14,033 nucleotides of DNA from Gemmatimonadota bacterium (GTDB lineage: Bacteria > Latescibacterota > UBA2968 > UBA8231), in assembly GCA_026706505.1 (NCBI GenBank), contig JAPOYQ010000398.1, forward strand, positions 1 to 14,033, read 5' to 3'. Shown in pieces: positions 1 to 6,591 of the stretch. Within the stretch, counting starts at the first letter, position 1; each line of letters opens with the position of its first letter. The position numbers and the translations under genes were made by a program. Below the pieces are notes generated by a model. The model saw only the letters and a program-made list of their open reading frames with translations, did not search any database and had not been told where the DNA came from.

Positions 1-1026
1 GAGGTCGCCATCGTTGTCGTAATCGCCGCTGTGGACCCCCATGCCGGCTTGAGGCCGCCCGCTCTCGCTATAGGCTGCCCCGGCCGCTTGGCCGATTTCG
101 CTGAAGTGCCAGTCGCCGTCGTTGCGCAAGAGCATATTGGGCTCGCTGTCGTTGGCGGCGTATATATCGAGGTCGCCGTCGTTATCGAAGTCGCCAAACG
201 CGACTCCCAAACCAGCATAGCTCCACTGGTCCAGGCCGCTGATTGCACTTATATCGGCGAAGGTGCCGTTGCCTCTGTTGCGATAGAGTACATCGGCTTG
301 GGCTGGAACTCCCTGTGGTCCGCACGGTACGGCCAGCCCCTTGTATTGGCACGGTTGGCCGTCCTTGGGGGGATGGTCTAGGTCGATGTGGAGGTAGTTG
401 GTCACGTAGAGGTCCAGCCAGCCGTCGCCATCTAAATCGGCAAAAGCCGCACTGGTGCCCCAACCGGGGTGGTCCACTCCGGCCTGGGCGGCGATTTCGT
501 CAAAGGTGCTGTCGCCGTTATTGCGGTACAACAGATTGGGACCCCAATAGGTCACCAATAGGTCGGTATCGCCATCGTTGTCTATATCGCCAGTGGCGCA
601 ACCCATGCCCCAACCCTTGGAGAGCAGGCCGCTTTGACGGGTCACTTCGCGGAAGTGCCTCTGGGTGCTGGGGCCGGGTTCGTTGTGGAAGAGGCGGTTG
701 GTCGCTTGTGGTGGATCCGCGTCTAGCAAGGTGCCGTTGACGAAGAAAAGGTCCAGCCACCCATCGTTATCGTAGTCGAGGAAGGCCACGCCAGTGCCCG
801 TAGTTTCCACCAAGAGTTGCGGGTTATCTTGCCCGGAGAGATTGGCAAAATCTAGGCCGACTTGGGCTGCCACATCGGTGAATAACACGGGGTGACTCTC
901 CTCAGCCGTCAGGTGAGCAGGGGATCGGACCGAGTCCGACTGCGGCTGTTCCGAAGGGGCCTGTGGGGAACATCCAACCGCCAGGAGTGCGATGAACCGA
1001 GCGCGGCCAATCAGTGTCCTAGACAC
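1..1026 (-). CDS. FG-GAP/VCBS repeat lipoprotein, CRTAC1-like (partial, C-terminus beyond left edge)
   Basis: 342 codons are visible and the frame is still open at the left edge. The chosen start is GTG at 1024-1026, preceded four bases upstream by AGGTGA. It gives a short signal sequence (MSRTLIGRARFIALLAVGC) with lipobox-like AVGC, so Cys19 is probably lipidated and the protein exported. Five FG-GAP/VCBS calcium-binding loops of DxDxDGxxD type lie near residues 83-94, 146-153, 196-206, 278-289 and 334-342, which indicates a beta-propeller. Residues 223-240 carry the C-x(8)-C-G-P segment (Cys226, Cys235) that I know from bacterial CRTAC1/ASPIC-UnbV proteins. The C-terminal UnbV/ASPIC domain, if present, is outside the window. 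The family is extracytoplasmic and its function is mostly unknown; surface binding or adhesion is inference. It lies 64 bp downstream of vapC on the same strand. Confidence 0.88.
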   Translation of the reverse strand, partial: MSRTLIGRARFIALLAVGCSPQAPSEQPQSDSVRSPAHLTAEESHPVLFTDVAAQVGLDFANLSGQDNPQLLVETTGTGVAFLDYDNDGWLDLFFVNGTLLDADPPQATNRLFHNEPGPSTQRHFREVTRQSGLLSKGWGMGCATGDIDNDGDTDLLVTYWGPNLLYRNNGDSTFDEIAAQAGVDHPGWGTSAAFADLDGDGWLDLYVTNYLHIDLDHPPKDGQPCQYKGLAVPCGPQGVPAQADVLYRNRGNGTFADISAISGLDQWSYAGLGVAFGDFDNDGDLDIYAANDSEPNMLLRNDGDWHFSEIGQAAGAAYSESGRPQAGMGVHSGDYDNDGDL

Positions 1027-1090
1027 ATTGTCACCTATTTGGATCAATGCGCAATGTCGAAACTGGCTGCTCCAAAGGATCGCTAGCGAA

Positions 1091-1507
1091 CTAACGCTTA
1101 GGAAGCCACTCAATGGCGACGAGCGATTCGACCCGGCTGAATTCCTCGTCGCCAGTTACGAGGGGGACACCTTTGGTCTGAGCCAGAGCAGCGGCGAAGG
1201 CATCGGCGTAAGAGAGTGGGAAACGGGCCTTAATATGGGCAGCAGACAGGGTATGGGCGCGATCGGCGATGACCATGTCCACCGGCAATTGCTCTACAGC
1301 CGCTAGGACATTGCGGCTGTGAGCCAAGCCCCGTTCGCGCTCGGTGATGTAGAGGACTTCACCCAAGTTGACGATGGACATCCACAGGCGGCTTGGGCCT
1401 GTTTCTGCCTGACTGAGCAGGGATTTAACATGGAGAGTACCCGTTTCATTCTCCAGATAGGCTAAGAGCGCGTAACTGTCGAGCACGCGGTCTCCGGGGT
1501 CATTCAA
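1091..1507 (-). CDS. vapC: VapC-type PIN-domain ribonuclease toxin
   Basis: A 138-residue single PIN domain, normal VapC length. The acidic metal-binding residues are visible: Asp10 in VLDSYALLAYL, Glu50 in NLGEVLY, Asp102 in SYADAFAAAL and Asp120 in LVTGDEEF. PIN toxins cleave RNA, commonly tRNA or rRNA; the target here is unknown. The listed start is a TTG overlapping the end of the AbrB-type antitoxin gene by 8 bases (1500-1507), with GAGGA 8 bases upstream. An alternative GTG at 1484-1486 has GGAGA just upstream and would start directly at the first PIN strand (residue 8), so the start is uncertain by seven codons. The overlap implies translational coupling to the antitoxin. Confidence 0.9.
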   Translation of the reverse strand: MNDPGDRVLDSYALLAYLENETGTLHVKSLLSQAETGPSRLWMSIVNLGEVLYITERERGLAHSRNVLAAVEQLPVDMVIADRAHTLSAAHIKARFPLSYADAFAAALAQTKGVPLVTGDEEFSRVESLVAIEWLPKR

Positions 1508-1733
1508 TACGACGGTCCTCGGTGCGCTGGGTGAGGAGGGCTTCCACTAGGGATGTTGGACCTGTGAGCATTCCTTGGGCTTCTTCAATGGGATCGCCGA
1601 GGGCGGGCACGAGGGCTAAGCCGCCGCCGTAATCGACAATGCACACTTGGTCGCCGGGCTGAAGGCGGTATTTCTTGCGCAGCGGAGCCGGGATGACGAC
1701 CCAGCCTTTGGCCGATATGCGGGCCGATGCCAT
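1500..1733 (-). CDS. vapB: AbrB/MazE-family antitoxin (VapB)
   Basis: 77 residues. Residues 1-45 are a SpoVT-AbrB swapped-hairpin DNA-binding domain: ISAKGWVVIPAPLRKKYRL followed by GDQVCIV. The remaining tail would wrap and inhibit the toxin. ATG at 1731-1733 is preceded by GGAG at a 4-base spacing. It is first in the vapBC operon and overlaps the toxin gene. Antitoxins of this type normally repress their own promoter through inverted repeats; a perfect 8-bp inverted repeat lies 41-69 bp upstream of the start. Family assignment is secure; autoregulation is inferred. Confidence 0.9.
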   Translation of the reverse strand: MASARISAKGWVVIPAPLRKKYRLQPGDQVCIVDYGGGLALVPALGDPIEEAQGMLTGPTSLVEALLTQRTEDRRIE

Positions 1734-1773
1734 GATTCTCCGTTCTGTTAGGTCAATCCGTCAATAGCGGGAA

Positions 1774-1802
1774 TGTTATACATTATTAAAAAAAGTATAA
1801 CA
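1774..1802. promoter_or_regulatory. Inverted-repeat operator overlapping the vapBC promoter (possibly bidirectional)
   Basis: TGTTATAC (1774-1781) and GTATAACA (1795-1802) are perfect 8-bp inverted arms separated by 13 bp. On the minus strand TTGTTA (1803-1798), a 17-bp spacer and TATAAC (1780-1775) form a good sigma70-type promoter, predicting a leader of about 35 nt for vapB. Because the arms are symmetric, the plus strand also reads ATGTTA (1773-1778), 17 bp, TATAAC (1796-1801), a weaker promoter toward the aquaporin gene. Each arm covers one promoter hexamer, as expected of an operator for the VapB-type antitoxin. The geometry is seen directly; repressor binding is inferred. Confidence 0.65.
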
Positions 1803-1832
1803 AACGACGGATAGGGTCAATGAGTGCGTCTA

Positions 1833-1861
1833 TTGAGTGTGGCAGTAAGGCCCGCTACATT
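1833..1861 (+). promoter_or_regulatory. Possible promoter for the aquaporin gene
   Basis: TTGAGT (1833-1838), a 17-bp spacer and TACATT (1856-1861) match the sigma70 consensus 4/6 and 4/6. Transcription would start near 1868, leaving about 46 nt before the ATG at 1914. It is an alternative to the weaker plus-strand promoter inside the palindrome. The match is modest. Confidence 0.3.
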
Positions 1862-1913
1862 TATGCGACTTTTTGCGGATCCGACTCTTACTATCGGGCC
1901 AACTTGAAAAACT

Positions 1914-2627
1914 ATGAACCTATTGCGAAAATGCGCCGCTGAATTCATCGGCGCGTTTGCCATTGTCTTTGCCGGCTGCGGTGCTGTGGCCATCAACCAG
2001 ATTTCCGGCGGGGCGGTCAGCCATGTGGGTGTTGCCGCTACGTTTGGGTTGGTCATCATGGTGATGATCTACGCTACCGGCCACATTTCTGGGGCGCATT
2101 TCAACCCAGCGGTGACCCTCGCATTCGCGTTGACGCGGCATTTTCCGAAAAGGGAGATTGCGCCCTATATCTTGGCCCAGTGCGCTGGGGCCGTGGTGGC
2201 CAGTTGCGTGCACGTGGCGAGTTTGTCGTCGGTATTGGCCGCCATGCAACCTGGGCAGGTGCTGAACTTGGGGGTCACCCTGCCGGTAGACGGCTCGTTC
2301 ACTACGGCCCTAGTGTGGGAATTCATGCTGACCTTTTTGCTGATGCTGGTCATTATGAGCATGGCGACCGATTTTCGCGCTGTGGGACCGGCAGCCGGTT
2401 TGGCCATTGGCGGCACCGTGGGGCTAGAGGCCATGTTCGCTGGGCCGTTGTGTGGGGCCTCAATGAATCCAGCCCGCAGCTTGGGTCCGGCCCTAGTCGC
2501 CGGTGAATGGACGGCTTTTGCTGCATACATCGTCGGCCCGGTGCTAGGGGCTGCAGTCGGCGCGCTGTTCTACGAATTCATTCGCTGCCAAGCGCCTTCC
2601 GACCGGGAAGTGAAGGGCTGTTGCTGA
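1914..2627 (+). CDS. MIP-family channel, NIP-like aquaglyceroporin
   Basis: A 237-residue, six-helix MIP channel of normal length. The two half-helix motifs are NPA at 64-66 (GHISGAHFNPAVT) and NPA at 185-187 followed by Arg188 (GASMNPARSLGPA). The flanking sequence (GHISGAHFNPAVT, FAGP-x-x-GASMNPARSLGPA) resembles plant NOD26-like proteins and their bacterial relatives more than AqpZ. By alignment to AqpZ the selectivity-filter positions are Phe44, Ala173, Ala182 and Arg188: His and Thr of water-specific AqpZ are replaced by Ala, so the pore should pass small uncharged solutes such as glycerol, metalloid hydroxides or urea as well as water (inference). The start is the only in-frame ATG after a TGA at 1905-1907. 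No Shine-Dalgarno is visible, unlike the neighbours. It lies in the inner membrane, diverges from vapBC, and is followed by a strong terminator. Confidence 0.93.
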   Translation: MNLLRKCAAEFIGAFAIVFAGCGAVAINQISGGAVSHVGVAATFGLVIMVMIYATGHISGAHFNPAVTLAFALTRHFPKREIAPYILAQCAGAVVASCVHVASLSSVLAAMQPGQVLNLGVTLPVDGSFTTALVWEFMLTFLLMLVIMSMATDFRAVGPAAGLAIGGTVGLEAMFAGPLCGASMNPARSLGPALVAGEWTAFAAYIVGPVLGAAVGALFYEFIRCQAPSDREVKGCC

Positions 2628-2660
2628 ATCCGATTGCGACACCGGAACCACACAACATAG

Positions 2661-2697
2661 AAAGCCCTGCACCCCTCGACGGAGTGCAGGGCTTTTT
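2661..2697 (+). terminator. Rho-independent terminator of the aquaporin gene, probably shared
   Basis: A 12-bp perfect stem (2661-2672 with 2684-2695, core AGCCCTGCAC/GTGCAGGGCT), an 11-nt loop, then a run of T to 2697. It lies 34 bp after the aquaporin stop. The TonB receptor gene converges on it, ending at 2716. On the minus strand the stem is followed by only three T, so termination of the receptor transcript here is weaker. Confidence 0.9.
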
Positions 2698-2715
2698 ATT
2701 TTAGAGCCGCTAGCG

Positions 2716-5496
2716 CTATAGATCGAAACTCAAGCGTCCGTAGTAAAACCCACCGTTGGTGCCGAACTGCATCACTCGCCGGCTGTACACAAAACCACGC
2801 GAGCCGATATTGGCGTCTTTTTCATGTTCGTCGGGAAAGGTATTCAACAGATTGGTGGCTCCTACCGATAGACGCAGGCCCGGCAACATCTGGTACGACA
2901 CATCTACATCTAGCAAGGTCTTGGCCGAGAAGGTCTCGTCGTTGTCTGGATTGTTGGGTTTGTACTCGACCGGCCCGTAATTGGTGGCCCGGACTAGGGC
3001 GCTAAATGCGTCTTGGGAGTAGCGCGCCGACACGCTGACCTTGGTGCGCGGCAGGGCGTCCTCGAGGCGGTTGCGCGCCTCCCGGTCGAACAGCAGGCCC
3101 TCGATGGCCGTGCGCTCTTCAGCCGTGGCTTGCCGATCATTGGCCCGCTCAAAGGCTGCGATAAGTCCCTCGGGAATCATGATCTCGTCCACCGAGGTCT
3201 GGGTGAAATTGGCCGCGGCCGACAGACTTAGGGCACCCGCCCCTAAGGCGGCGCTATACGAGGCGACTAGGTCCACACCACTGGTTGAGGTGTTCACGGA
3301 ATTGGTAAAGAACTGGGCCGCTGTCGCGCGGAAAGGGGCCAAAATGGCGGCGTAGCCCTCGTTGCTATCGGCGAAGCGCCCGGTCAACACGATCCGGTCT
3401 TCAATAGCGATCTGGTAGTAGTCGGCCGTGAGGGAAAAATTGTCCATCAGTTGGGCAGTGATGCCCGCGCTGGTATTGACGGAGGTTTCTGGTTCTAGCG
3501 ACCCGATGCCGAAAGCTTTGGCAACGGGGCTACTGTTGTTGGCGGTGAGTACTTCGCGGGGCACCAACTCGCCGGTGACCTCATCGGCGACGAACTGGGT
3601 GCTGACGCTATTGAACCACACTTGGTGCAGGGATGGGGCGCGGAAGCCGTTGCTGGCAGTTGCACGTAGGGCCAACGCGTCGCTGAGGGCTAAGCGCAGG
3701 GCCAGTTTGCCGGTGGATGTACTGCCAAAGTCGCTGTACTGCTCAAAGCGACCTCCCACGTCGATCGTCAGCATCGCCGATGGGTGCGTTTCCAAGCCAG
3801 CGTAGGTGCTGATGCTGTTGCGGAAGCGATTGAGGGCGCTGGCCGGAGAGAATCCCCTAAATACCTGTGCGCCGGAGGCTTTACCCTCTTCAAAATTGGT
3901 TCCGTCCACCGGACCGCGACCGTAGGAATAGGACTCGAACTGGCCGGCCTCAATCTGGTAGTTCTCGACGCGGAACTCGCCGCCGAGTACCAGTGAAGTG
4001 CGCTCGAACATGGCTGTGTCGAGCGGCCGCACCAAATCCAAATTCCCCGAGGTCTGGTTGAAACCGAGCCGCCCAGCGTTGACGGAGGTCGGGCTGTCGG
4101 CACCCATAGAGGCGTTGTTGGTGTTTTCGATATTCCACTTGAAGCCGTTGCCGCCTTGGGTCACGCTGAAGTCCACGTCCCACTTCCCCTTGGCCCCGCG
4201 CACCCCCGCGCTGAACGAGCGATCTTCGATGTCTGGATTAATCTCGGGCAGGAAGCCGTTGGGATACAGCTCAAAGACCACCCGATTTGGCTGGCTTCCC
4301 GGCAGGCGATAGAAACCCGTCGCCTCGCCCCGGCGGTACGACAGTCCGCCGAAGCTGTAGAACTCGGCATCGCCGGCCAGGGGATACGCGGCGTTGTAAA
4401 AGGCCCCACCCACCGTGGCTTTGCTCTGGCCGATGTTCATGTTGAAAGCATCGTCCGGCAAGTTGTTGTCTTTGAGCCACTGAATGTTGGCGTCGTCCGC
4501 ATCCGCAGTGTACTGGCCGCCGCGGCGCGTGCGATCGCGCTTTAAAAATTCGCCGGTGACGTTGATGTAGCCGCCGTCGCCCAGACCAAAGCCATAGTTC
4601 ACATCGGTCTTGACTTGATCGCCGTCTCCTTCGCCCGTGGTGCCTACCAAGTTGTTGAGCTGGATTCCTTCGGTGTCGTCTTTGAGGACGATATTGATCA
4701 CCCCGGCGATGGCGTCCGAGCCGTACTGTGCCGCGGCGCCGTCGCGTAGAATCTCAATGCGCTCGACTGCGGCTTTGGGAATGGCATTGAGATCGACGCC
4801 CACTGTGCCGCGACCGAAGGTGCCGTTGACGTGTACTAAGGCGCTGGAGTGGCGGCGCTTGCCGTTGATTAGGACCAGCACTTGGTCGGGCCCTAAGCCG
4901 CGCAGGCTGGCTGGGTTGATGTGATCGGTGCCGTCGGAAATAGTCTGATGCGAGGCGTTGAAGGAGGGAGCTAATTGGCGCAGCGTCTGGTTGATCTCGG
5001 TTTGGCCGGATTGGCGAATCTCGAGTTCGGAGATGACATCGACCGGAGCCGGCGTCTCAATGGCGGTGCGCACCGTCCGCGAGCCGACGACGACAAATTC
5101 TTCGCCCAAGGCGACGGGGCTGGCGTTCAGGGAAAAATCAACAGTCGCCATCTCCCCGGCGGCGACTTCGACGCTTTGCTTGGCGGCTTGGTAGCCGATG
5201 AAGGTCGCTTGTAGCGTATAGGAGCCGGGCGGGACCGCTAAAAAAAAGGTGCCGTCGTCGCCGGTCATCGTGCCCCGCATAGTGCCTACTAGGTTTAAAT
5301 TGGCGCTGGGCAGTGGCGTGGCGTCTTCGCCATCGGTCACGGTGCCACGGATAATGCCCTGGTCTGTTTGCTGCACCGCTATGTCGAGTGCCTTGAGGAC
5401 CTCGGTCACGGTGCTTTGGATGGTGCCCTGTTGGGCCCAGACAGGTAGCACCGCTAGCAGTACTGCGGCCAACGACGTGCGGAAAAAGGGTTGCAT
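2716..5496 (-). CDS. TonB-dependent outer-membrane receptor with CarboxypepD_reg-like N-domain
   Basis: 926 residues. A signal peptide runs to about residue 21 (cleavage after VWA). Residues 48-128 form a carboxypeptidase-regulatory-like beta-sandwich (GTVTDGEDATPLPSANL ... GTFFLAVPPGSYTLQATFIGY). A TonB-box-like stretch (EEFVVVGSR) follows, then a plug domain including SLRGLGPDQVLVLINGKRR, VERIEILRDG and AAQYGSDAIAGVINI. The rest is a 22-strand-type barrel ending in YYGRLSFDL. Such receptors import siderophores, oligosaccharides, peptides or other large solutes with TonB-ExbBD energy; the substrate is not readable here. ATG at 5494-5496 is preceded by GGGGAGG with a 4-5 base spacing. It is divergent from the peptidase-hydantoinase operon, which suggests a shared role in uptake. 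No SusD-like partner is adjacent. Oddity: the mature N-terminus carries a partial duplication of the domain's first strand. Confidence 0.93.
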   Translation of the reverse strand: MQPFFRTSLAAVLLAVLPVWAQQGTIQSTVTEVLKALDIAVQQTDQGIIRGTVTDGEDATPLPSANLNLVGTMRGTMTGDDGTFFLAVPPGSYTLQATFIGYQAAKQSVEVAAGEMATVDFSLNASPVALGEEFVVVGSRTVRTAIETPAPVDVISELEIRQSGQTEINQTLRQLAPSFNASHQTISDGTDHINPASLRGLGPDQVLVLINGKRRHSSALVHVNGTFGRGTVGVDLNAIPKAAVERIEILRDGAAAQYGSDAIAGVINIVLKDDTEGIQLNNLVGTTGEGDGDQVKTDVNYGFGLGDGGYINVTGEFLKRDRTRRGGQYTADADDANIQWLKDNNLPDDAFNMNIGQSKATVGGAFYNAAYPLAGDAEFYSFGGLSYRRGEATGFYRLPGSQPNRVVFELYPNGFLPEINPDIEDRSFSAGVRGAKGKWDVDFSVTQGGNGFKWNIENTNNASMGADSPTSVNAGRLGFNQTSGNLDLVRPLDTAMFERTSLVLGGEFRVENYQIEAGQFESYSYGRGPVDGTNFEEGKASGAQVFRGFSPASALNRFRNSISTYAGLETHPSAMLTIDVGGRFEQYSDFGSTSTGKLALRLALSDALALRATASNGFRAPSLHQVWFNSVSTQFVADEVTGELVPREVLTANNSSPVAKAFGIGSLEPETSVNTSAGITAQLMDNFSLTADYYQIAIEDRIVLTGRFADSNEGYAAILAPFRATAAQFFTNSVNTSTSGVDLVASYSAALGAGALSLSAAANFTQTSVDEIMIPEGLIAAFERANDRQATAEERTAIEGLLFDREARNRLEDALPRTKVSVSARYSQDAFSALVRATNYGPVEYKPNNPDNDETFSAKTLLDVDVSYQMLPGLRLSVGATNLLNTFPDEHEKDANIGSRGFVYSRRVMQFGTNGGFYYGRLSFDL

Positions 5497-5523
5497 GGAT
5501 CCTCCCCGTTAAAGATGAATGGA

Positions 5524-5546
5524 TTTTGCGCTCCAACGGCGCAAAA
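5524..5546. promoter_or_regulatory. Inverted repeat in the TonB receptor leader
   Basis: TTTTGCGC (5524-5531) and GCGCAAAA (5539-5546) are perfect 8-bp arms with a 7-nt spacer, 27 bp upstream of the receptor ATG. No T-run follows on the minus strand, so it is not a typical terminator. It may be a repressor operator or a leader RNA hairpin. The structure is certain; the role is a guess. Confidence 0.45.
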
Positions 5547-5560
5547 AGGTCAAACGATAG

Positions 5561-5588
5561 ACCATAGGGAAATACGTGGTTTTGGCAA
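5561..5588 (-). promoter_or_regulatory. Possible promoter of the TonB receptor gene
   Basis: On the minus strand TTGCCA (5588-5583), a 16-bp spacer and TATGGT (5566-5561) resemble a weak sigma70 promoter. Transcription would begin near 5554, so the inverted repeat at 5524-5546 would lie in the early leader. The match is modest. Confidence 0.3.
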
Positions 5589-5702
5589 GAGCAGTTAATG
5601 ACGAATAAAGGGTATGATGTATTTTGGTTTCAGCACTATCTTATTACACCGACGGTTGAACTCTTGAAATTCACATTCCGGCGATTTGAGGAGAACGAGA
5701 TA

Positions 5703-6518
5703 ATGCGCGTGTTGATCATGTCCGATATGGAGGGCGTAAGCGGCATTGTGGTCTGGGATCAGGTCAGCGGCGGTGCTGCGATGTTCGAAGAGGGCCGACA
5801 GCTCTACACGGAGGAAATCAACGCTGCCGTGCGCGGGGCCAAAGCCGCTGGCGCGACGGAAATTGTCGTGGTCGATTGCCACGGTGCGGGCAAAGGATGG
5901 AGCTTTAATTCGCTCATTCCCGACAAAATTGATCCCGATTGCGAATGGGTTGCCCATCACGGGTGGGGCCGCTACGACGAGTTGTGGGAGCAAGGATGCG
6001 ACGCCTGCCTGCTCATCGGCATGCACGCTCGCGACGGCACCCCCGACGGGGTGCTGTGCCACACTATCTCCAGCGTCCAGTATAGAAATCTCTGGTTTAA
6101 CGACGATCTCGTCGGGGAAACTGGCGTCAATGCCGCGCTCAACGGGCACTACGGGGTGCCGATTGCCCTCGTCACCGGCGATGAGGCCGTCTGTCGAGAA
6201 GCTAAAGCTCTCCTTGGCGAAGCGCTGCCAACCGTGGCCGTTAAAAGGGGTCTGAGTCGGTTTAGCGCCCGCCAGCTACCACCCGTCCGCGCCCGTCAGT
6301 TGATCGAAGACGGGGCTAAAAACGCGCTTGCCGATCTGACGCGGACTAAGCCGTATGTCCCTGCAAAGCCAACGACCATCAAAATCGAGCTCGCAAGCGT
6401 CGATCAGCTCGCCGAGTTCAAGGGACGACCCGGAGTTGAGATAACGGGGCCGCTCTCCGTTGAAAGCCGCGCAGAAGACTGGTTGACCGCGTGGAATCAG
6501 TTCTGGCCCCATGCTTAA
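5703..6518 (+). CDS. dppA: M55-family D-aminopeptidase (DppA-like)
   Basis: 271 residues, close to the roughly 274 of Bacillus DppA. The N-terminus MRVLIMSDMEGVSGIV is the family signature. All residues expected from the DppA structure are in place: Asp8, Glu10, His60, His108 and Glu139 as zinc ligands and His120 at the catalytic position. M55 enzymes are cytoplasmic, zinc-dependent decameric aminopeptidases that release N-terminal D-Ala from short peptides. I chose ATG at 5703 over the in-frame ATG at 5598 because the family begins directly with this strand, GAGGAG stands 9 bases upstream, and the 35 extra residues look like translated leader. It is the first gene of the series with the M19 protein and HyuAB, and divergent from the TonB receptor. 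The exact substrate is unknown; a role in using D-amino-acid peptides is inferred. Confidence 0.93.
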   Translation: MRVLIMSDMEGVSGIVVWDQVSGGAAMFEEGRQLYTEEINAAVRGAKAAGATEIVVVDCHGAGKGWSFNSLIPDKIDPDCEWVAHHGWGRYDELWEQGCDACLLIGMHARDGTPDGVLCHTISSVQYRNLWFNDDLVGETGVNAALNGHYGVPIALVTGDEAVCREAKALLGEALPTVAVKRGLSRFSARQLPPVRARQLIEDGAKNALADLTRTKPYVPAKPTTIKIELASVDQLAEFKGRPGVEITGPLSVESRAEDWLTAWNQFWPHA

Positions 6519-6591
6519 GCGAAGATACACTGCGCGATTGATGGCGAGACCTGTTCGGGATTGGAACGAGGTTTAAACGAGGAGTTGTGCA

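Noticed and set aside
243..740. 165-codon plus-strand ORF in the left region
   Set aside because: Very Arg/Cys/Trp-rich translation and antisense to the FG-GAP repeats, which have clear calcium-loop motifs on the minus strand.
5598..5702. In-frame upstream ATG extending the M55 peptidase by 35 residues
   Set aside because: The family starts at MRVLIMSDMEG; the ATG at 5703 has GAGGAG upstream, the extension has no family similarity, and a possible -10 box (TATGAT, 5613-5618) lies downstream of the earlier ATG.
6541..6576. 11-codon ORF between the M55 and M19 genes
   Set aside because: No ribosome binding site at a proper distance and too short to judge.
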